Source: Liquidambar formosana (lineage: Eukaryota; Streptophyta; Magnoliopsida; Saxifragales; Altingiaceae). From it: a DNA stretch of 64,000 bases. Where the stretch lies: assembly GCA_039720395.1 (NCBI GenBank), contig CM077823.1, forward strand, positions 38,050,536 to 38,114,535, given 5' to 3'. Of this stretch, positions 57,934 to 64,000 are shown piece by piece; position 1 is the stretch's first letter; each line of letters opens with the position of its first letter. Under the pieces are notes generated by a model. The model saw only the letters and a list, made by a program, of their open reading frames with translations. It had not been told where the DNA came from and did not search any database. The position numbers were made by a program, and so were the translations under genes.

Positions 57934-57973
<40 letters not shown>

Positions 57974-59177
57974 CATGTAACATCACATCTATTGTTCAAA
58001 ATGCATCTTTTGTATCAGTTTGGGAGACCCTAGTAGAGTTATTCATTGATAAGATAGAACAAAAAGGAAAAGGAAGAAGAAGAAAAAGGAGGATGTGAAC
58101 GACATCGCCCCGGCACCTCCAAGGAAGTCTTCGTGCTTCTTAGATTAATATAAATTTTCTATTTACTAATAATTTTGGCTCCAAAACAGTCCTTTTGAAA
58201 GTTTCCAGGCCCTACAAGGAATTGTAACAACCTGTAGTGTCATGTCCCATATTGCTGGACACAGGAATAAAGTTCTGAAGGAAGAAAATATCTGGGCTAA
58301 AAGTAATAACAACAATAAAATAAAAATACAGGAAAAGAAAAGAAACAACCCAACATTGATGGAAGCAATGGAATCATTCATTTAAATGCATTAGCTGTTT
58401 ATTATCTACATGATTGTCAAATACAGTCCCTCAATTTTTTGAGTTACTTACAGCTTCTCCAAAAACCATTGATTATAGTTGAAAAACTAGAGCATCATTA
58501 ACACAATTAACAACAGAATTTCAGATGCAATTCCATAAGTCGCAGATTTCCCAAATTAATCCAGTATTTCTTGCCAGAGTTTACCATCACTGCTTATTAC
58601 CCAATATTACCTTATATTAACCTAAATTCCAAAAAGTTGACTGCACCGAGCAAACCAAAGTAGAAGGAAATAAAGGCAGCAAGTTGAAAATACAAAAACT
58701 TAGCTAAATCATAGTGACCCATAAAGGATTTAATCAGATGATAATCAGTACATGCAGCATGTCAAAATCATCAAAAATGGTATCCGTAAGACGGCGATGA
58801 ACCAAATAAGAGGAAAAAAATGAAATCTTCAATTACCAGAATTTAAACTCCGGGAGTCGGCGAATGAATGGCTTGAATTCATCCGAACCTTTCGTTGGTA
58901 GCAAAGCGTCGCCTGAATTTTCCATTTCCGGGTCAACCAGGGGTGACAGAAACCCGATTAACAAATTTACTAAATAAATACCCAGACAATAGGTAACAAT
59001 GTAAAACCCTTGAACATAATAGACCCGCAAAAGGTACATTGCAGCAAAAACTACGGTTCCAACCCATCTAAAAACTGGATGAGGAGTAGTTTTATCCAGA
59101 TAGTACTGAAAAACCTTCCACACATTGTGCGGCATTTGGGTCACAGCCGAACCACTGTCGACTTCCGTTCCCTCCAT
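57136..59177 (-). CDS. RER1: RER1 duplicate, 191 aa, diverged
   Basis: Same three-exon plan as the other RER1: 59177-58837, 57521-57341, 57189-57136; splice sites and frame are intact. Ten residues differ from the 45.7-kb copy: G5E, Q16P, Y36F, G64C, L70V, S131P, V137A, F138C, I141M and H160R. Several (G64, F138, I141 and the Pro at 131) fall in conserved membrane segments, and where I can judge this copy departs from the family consensus. About 0.9 kb of intron 1 present in the other gene is missing here. It could be a functional paralogue under relaxed constraint or a young pseudogene without a disabling lesion. Confidence 0.85.
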
Positions 59178-59913
59178 ACAGATAAAGCTTCACAACCCTG
59201 AAAATCAATCAGAACAATCAACTCAAGCACATATAAATCACATACCCCAGATCCACATTATCACCAAAGCTCCGTTTGGTTGCCGAGAACATGCAGGAAA
59301 ACTAAAAGAGAAATAAAATAAGATAAAAAAACTAAAATTTTGGAAACATAGAAATTTCATAGTTATCATGCAAATTTGGGTTAACATTCCCGCAGATCTA
59401 AAAGAAAGCTCCAATTAACACAAGCATAAACTCATAAGAGACCAGGTCACACACTTACTGCGCATGCTCCGTTCGGCTGCTGAGAAATGGTGGGAAATAA
59501 AGCTTGTGGTTTCCTTTGTTTGGGAACCAAGAAAATAGAACCCTTTACTCAACCGAGATGGGTTATCATATTTTGGAAACCAAAACAACATTCTTTTCCA
59601 TTTTTCAGTTTGTCAGGAACCAAAGAGAGGATTTGGGTTGGGAATCACAAACCCCTAATGTAAGTCACCATGATCAGTGATCACCCTGTTAAACAAAACA
59701 CTTCCAGCATACATTTCCCTTTGGATGCTGAGAAAATTTGTGGGAAAATCAAGCTTAGGTTTTCCATGGTTGAAACAATAAAATACTACCCTTTACTCAA
59801 GTGAGTCAGGTTATCATGTTTTTGAGATCAAAACAACACAAAACGTATACTTGGAAATTTTCTTTACTCCCCTTCTGTAATTTTCACTTTCTCAGTAGCA
59901 GTGTCCTCCAACC

Positions 59914-60443
59914 CAGGGCGGATGCACACAGGTGCACCTATGTGCACGTGCAACCACTGGGTAGTGTTTTTTTTTTTTTTTTTTCCTTTCCAGCCTTGCC
60001 CCACTTACTCCCCTGTGGCTCTATCAGATCTATTTGGTATAAATGGTACTTCGATTTATTTCTAAAGCAGTGAAGTTGTACAGTAAATCAAAAAGAAAAA
60101 AAAAAGAAAAAAAAAGGAGAGTTCTCTGCCCATTCACAAAAGTCAATTGTGAGAGGAGAAAAACTTATATGTAATCGAAATAAGACTGATATGGTGTCAT
60201 AGGCCAATAAAAACTAAACAAAGTGAGATTGTCAAAGTATTTTTTGACTCTGCAATCCCATTTTGCTTGGTTCTTATTGGCCCATGACACTACGTGACCA
60301 TGTCAAAGTTACATGGAAGACTTACTCGAGTGAGGAGAAAAGGGGGATTTGGTGTCAAACTGATCAAAACTTCGTCGGTCAGTCATCACTGCTAGTGGTT
60401 TTTATGTGCAACCATTGAAAAAAAATTCCTGAATCCTCCTCTG
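59914..60443. mobile_element. hAT-like MITE in the 5' UTR intron of the second RER1
   Basis: Starts CAGGGCGGATGCA and ends ATCCTCCTCTG, imperfect inverted ends of the hAT type. Flanks CTCCAACC (59906-59913) and CTCCAACA (60444-60451) match at seven of eight bases. The corresponding intron of the other RER1 lacks it, so it inserted after the duplication. Confidence 0.75.
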
Positions 60444-60611
60444 CTCCAACAAACAGATCTGTAATGGACCAATCCCAAAATAAAAAACCCTACATTCACA
60501 TGACAAAATTTGACACCAGAAACAAAAAATAAAAAAATAAAATTGGGGATTTTGACCAGAAAACGAGGGAATAAATGCAGATAATTGGAGGGAATTAGCA
60601 GAGTAAGAGCT

Positions 60612-60900
60612 GACCTGGTATGATTGTGAAGCTTGGAAGCAGAGGAATTGCTGGTTGGAGGGGAAAATGAAAATAGATCTGTGTGGGAAAAAAAAGGGTC
60701 GTATTACGGACAGTGATACAGTTGAAGAGTAGGTGACGACGGAATCGTCGAAACGTATTAAATGTGAAAGTATATATGTGTCATGTGTATGCCATGACTC
60801 ATGGCTATGGTAGAGAAGTGAATATGCATGGGATATATTATTTTTGTTTTTTTCTTTGGTTTTTGCTTTGTTTTTCACGCTTAGTAAGCTAGTAATAGGC
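60612..60900 (-). promoter_or_regulatory. First exon and promoter of the second RER1
   Basis: Counterpart of 49312-49600, with a donor near 60611. The G-box of the other copy is changed to CATGTG (60782-60787) and the TGGGCC site is removed by a six-base deletion in the CATGGGCCATGG region. Confidence 0.55.
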
Positions 60901-61640
60901 TGTTTATGTTTGATTTATTAATTTAGTAAGTTTAAAAATAATAAAATTTAAACTTCGTTTATTTTACAAGTGAATTCATAAAAGTTTTTCGTCAAATCGA
61001 TTTCATGCCAAACTTGAGTGGTTTAATTATTTAAAGTATTAATGTATTAATGTACTTATCTAAGCGAGTAGAAAACTACTTAAACTTGACTCGATAAATT
61101 AACAAACTTAAAAATAAGGTTTGAACTTGATTCATTTATATTATGAGCATGTTCAAGCGAACTTTTTATTGCATCAATTTCAAACTAAGCTACTTTTTTT
61201 TTTTTTTTTTCATTTAATAACGAGGAAGTTCTTCAAACAACTTCGGTCCAAATAAGAGTCTAGAATTCATATGGACTAAGTAAGTTTAAGGCTCATAAAA
61301 ACCGTAAAACTTTTATGAGTGGCTCCAAGAGGTTTAGCAAAAGTCAAACCCAAGACCTTTATTTTCTGAGGTGAGATCTTTTGTCAACTGAGCTACCCCT
61401 TAGGGTTCAAGTTAAGCTATTTGTCCTAATTGTCAATGAAAACATTTGGCTTTTTATAGTGGAAGAGGAACTCCTTACCTCATTCATAATTCCATATTAT
61501 GCTATATCATAGATAATTAAAAATATATACGAAAACATTGATACAAATGCACAGGTACACGAATACAAACATAGACACAGCCACATTGATAAAAAGATAG
61601 GTACGTATTATAATTATGTAAACATGGAAAGTACATGTAT
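60901..61640. other. Intergenic region shared with 49.6-50.25 kb
   Basis: Collinear with the flank of the first RER1, including the SINE-like insert. The match stops near 61620 where the other copy switches to PCBER sequence. Confidence 0.65.
61192..61412 (-). mobile_element. tRNA-derived SINE-like element, copy 2
   Basis: On the minus strand GGGGTAGCTCAGTTGACAAA fits a tRNA-type box A and GGTCTTGGGTTTGACTTTTG a box B. The 3' end is a poly-A tail, seen as a T run at 61194-61210. Flanks CTAAGCTACTT and TTAAGCTATTT suggest a target duplication of about ten bases. Shared with 49849-50047, so it is older than that duplication. Confidence 0.7.
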
Positions 61641-63185
61641 ACAATCATTTACATGTGCATTTTTTAGACATAACAAAAAGTGAGTAAATATAATTTAAAA
61701 AAAGAACTCCTCCATTATAAGTAATCAAGTATTATCCATTATTTAACCATTTTGTAAGGATGAATTATCTCAACAACTTGGAAGGTATATTGCTGCTTTA
61801 TTGAGAAAATGGCCTTAAAAAGCCTAAATTTGATACTAATCAGCTATTGAAGGCAAGAGGGGCATATTAGTTGCTATCCTACCCTTCCGTTTGACTTGAT
61901 GAGAGAGCAAAATTGGCCACACCATGATAAAACATTGAAAATAGATGCTAGCCACAAACGTCACTAGCAAGAATATCAGACCTTTGAACTTGGTGAAGAA
62001 GTGAAAAAAGCTCTACACCAGGCAAAATAAAAAAAAAATAAAATAAAAAAGGGAAGAGAAGAAGCTGAAAAAAGCTTCCCTAGCAACCCATAATTCAACC
62101 AGCAAAGTTGCTGTCGCATTCTTCATTCTCTTTGCTCGTATTTTGAATGTAACTCCTAATAATTCGTTTAAAAATTTTCCATCTTTAAATGGACGAGGAT
62201 CCTCTCCTTTTTCTTTTTCTTTTTCTTTTTTGTCTCTGTCTGTCTGTCTCCTCATCCACAAAAGTTTATAGCATGCTGGAAATGTACGTCCACAGACATG
62301 CACAACTCATTCCCTCATGCTGTTATGATGTAACAGATCGACGCGTTGTATCTTGAGAGATGAACACATGCACCGAATAAAAATCTTGATCGACATCACG
62401 TTGATTATATAGGTTCAAAAAGGAAAATGGTTGGTGTAGATCATACCAAGATTCAGGAGCTATGCAACACTCTCAATCATTCGGACTCAATGTGTGGAGT
62501 AGGGTGGCTATGCCATGCCATCTATCAATTCTGTAGGGATTTGCACAGAGACTTTAGGTTCAAGTCTTTTCCAGAGCTTAATCATTAGTTTAAAACAATA
62601 ATCTAGATGGAGATACTTGGATCACAAAAAAAAATGATCTTATCTTCAGACATTGGCTAGAATACATTCTCAATCAGGGTTTTGGGGACATCTCTTATCC
62701 CATATCATACTTTAAACCCAATAATCTTTATGTGCAAAATCAAGAGATCAGTCGTACCACTACTAATAATTAGGTGGCATGAAAACCACCAACAAAGATA
62801 ATGTGGGTGGGTGCCCCTAAATAAAACCCTATGATCGAATGGCCACCAATATTAGAGGAATTATAAGAGGTCACCATGGTTTTGTTTATAGCTAGCAAGT
62901 TTTGTGGTTAATCGTGGTTTTACATGCAACTATCACAGATTTATCTGCAATTAGGATGGGACTCTTCTATTGGCTAAGAGTTTACAGATTACACGTATTC
63001 ATTTGGAGACAGATTTGGTGGTCTCATTTATGATTCTTCATAGGCACACGACCCATACAAGATCGCATGGAATGTTGCTAGAAAGACAGCTTGGAAATCT
63101 CGAATGAATTTATGTACTCAAGTGAAGATATATATCTTTTTGCTACAGTGAGGCTACTTTTGCTGCATACTCTATGGACTCTTAA
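61641..63185. other. Intergenic, no gene seen
   Basis: No coding region, RNA gene or transposon end could be supported. There is a CTTTTT/CTGT microsatellite near 62205-62250. The 96-codon reverse-strand ORF at 62013-62303 is largely low-complexity Lys/Glu sequence. Confidence 0.5.
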
Positions 63186-63530
63186 GAGCATCTCCAAGAG
63201 ACTAGCTATTTTAACTTTTTAGTTAAAGTAAAAAGTAACATTATCTCCAAAAGACTAACTATCCAACTCTCTAAAATAGTTAAACCATTTTAAACTCTCA
63301 AAATATAGATAGTCATCTTGACTTTTTTAGCTAAAGTAAAGAAAAAGTAGTTAGTTCACTGAAAAAAAAAAAAATAGTTAATCCTATTGGAACCTTAAGT
63401 TAAATAGGGGGTTCTCTATTTTAACTAGTCCTATTGGAAAACCTTCTAAACTCTTTTAGCTAAATAAGAAGGAACACTTATCAAGTTTTCCAAAATAGAG
63501 AAAAAATAACTATCTCTGTTGGAGATGCTC
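63186..63530. mobile_element. Tourist-like MITE, 345 bp
   Basis: Ends GAGCATCTCCAAGAGACTAG and, inverted, GAGCATCTCCAACAGAGATA form a terminal inverted repeat flanked by TAA on both sides (63183-63185 and 63531-63533). A 3-bp TAA duplication with GAGCATCTCCAA ends fits the PIF/Harbinger (Tourist) type. Confidence 0.85.
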
Positions 63531-64000
63531 TAAGTAGAAGATGACAAATCCATGCCATTTCCTCCTGATTCCGTCCAAACAACAAGCTAGTAGGGTTGAT
63601 AGTTGGTACTGACAAGGGATCTCAAACTTGTAAATGCTATAATCTTAGCTTAATGAATATTTTGTTTTGCTAAAAAAATCTGGAAAAAACATGAAGAAAT
63701 TCTTTTTAAAAAATGGTGGGCTAATGGCCAAATCTTGCGCACCATATTGACAAATGATCCATAGTTTGCCGTATATGCTCCTCCTTTGATTTTATGTTGA
63801 CTCTTTAGTTAAAAAAACATCACGTATCCATTTTATTGCATTTAAAAAAAGTTATTAACCTTTAATTTTTGAGGAATTACAGATTGGTTGGGCTATGGAC
63901 AAATAATTACAGTTAGTTATCCTTAGTTAAGTAAGTAGCCATTTACTAGGAAGTTCATAATAATTTCCTTTTAACTGTAATTATTTTCTGATAGCCCTAC
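63531..64000. other. Intergenic, no gene seen
   Basis: AT-rich sequence to the window edge with no supported feature. Confidence 0.5.

Noticed and set aside
62013..62303. Reverse-strand 96-codon ORF
   Set aside because: Low-complexity Lys/Glu and Phe runs from microsatellites; no domain.
1..64000. CRISPR arrays, rRNA or true tRNA genes, bacterial-type operons
   Set aside because: None is visible; repeats are transposon ends, microsatellites and segmental duplications of a plant nuclear genome.

Overview
The window is nuclear DNA of a flowering plant, most likely a eudicot. The evidence is spliceosomal introns, an AT-rich background full of TA/GA microsatellites and small transposons, a Tat-lineage Ty3/gypsy retrotransposon, telo-box promoter motifs, and proteins that read as plant phenylcoumaran benzylic ether reductase (PCBER), plant SPB1 and plant RER1. 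I cannot name the species.

Layout. (1) 1-3.5 kb: intergenic, mostly one TIR-bounded element (268-2225) with a small (TA)n-flanked MITE inside. (2) 3.67-20.50 kb, + strand: a complete five-exon PCBER gene encoding 308 aa. Its third intron is 13.5 kb because a 12.3-kb Tat-type LTR retrotransposon (6691-19001, 5-bp target duplication CTAGT) sits in it. Gag-pol of the element is broken. Between integrase and the 3' LTR the element carries an antisense, intron-containing gene for a plant-mobile-domain (PMD) protein with its own TATA box. (3) 21.9-25.5 kb: fragments of a second PCBER 3' end, broken up by at least three DNA transposons. (4) 25.53-45.37 kb: a perfect-order tandem duplication of 9.9 kb, each copy holding a full 11-exon SPB1-type rRNA methyltransferase gene (852 aa, - strand). 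(5) 45.65-49.4 kb: RER1 (191 aa, - strand). (6) 50.25-56.43 kb: a PCBER pseudogene (intron 2 to intron 4 only) carrying several insertions; it keeps the empty insertion site of the big retrotransposon. (7) 56.43-56.85 kb: a remnant of the SPB1-RER1 intergenic region. (8) 57.14-60.7 kb: a second RER1 with ten amino-acid changes. (9) 60.9-64 kb: intergenic, with a SINE-like insert and a Tourist-like MITE.

Taken together, this is one ancestral PCBER-SPB1-RER1 neighbourhood that was tandemly duplicated several times at different dates and then pruned. The gene products do unrelated jobs: lignan/neolignan reduction, 60S pre-rRNA 2'-O-methylation and Golgi-to-ER retrieval. The cluster reflects segmental duplication rather than a pathway. 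The most unusual item is the antisense intron-bearing PMD cargo gene of the retrotransposon. The cleanest evolutionary evidence is the in-window empty site and the mosaic divergence of the two SPB1 copies. All identity and divergence statements are by-eye comparisons.
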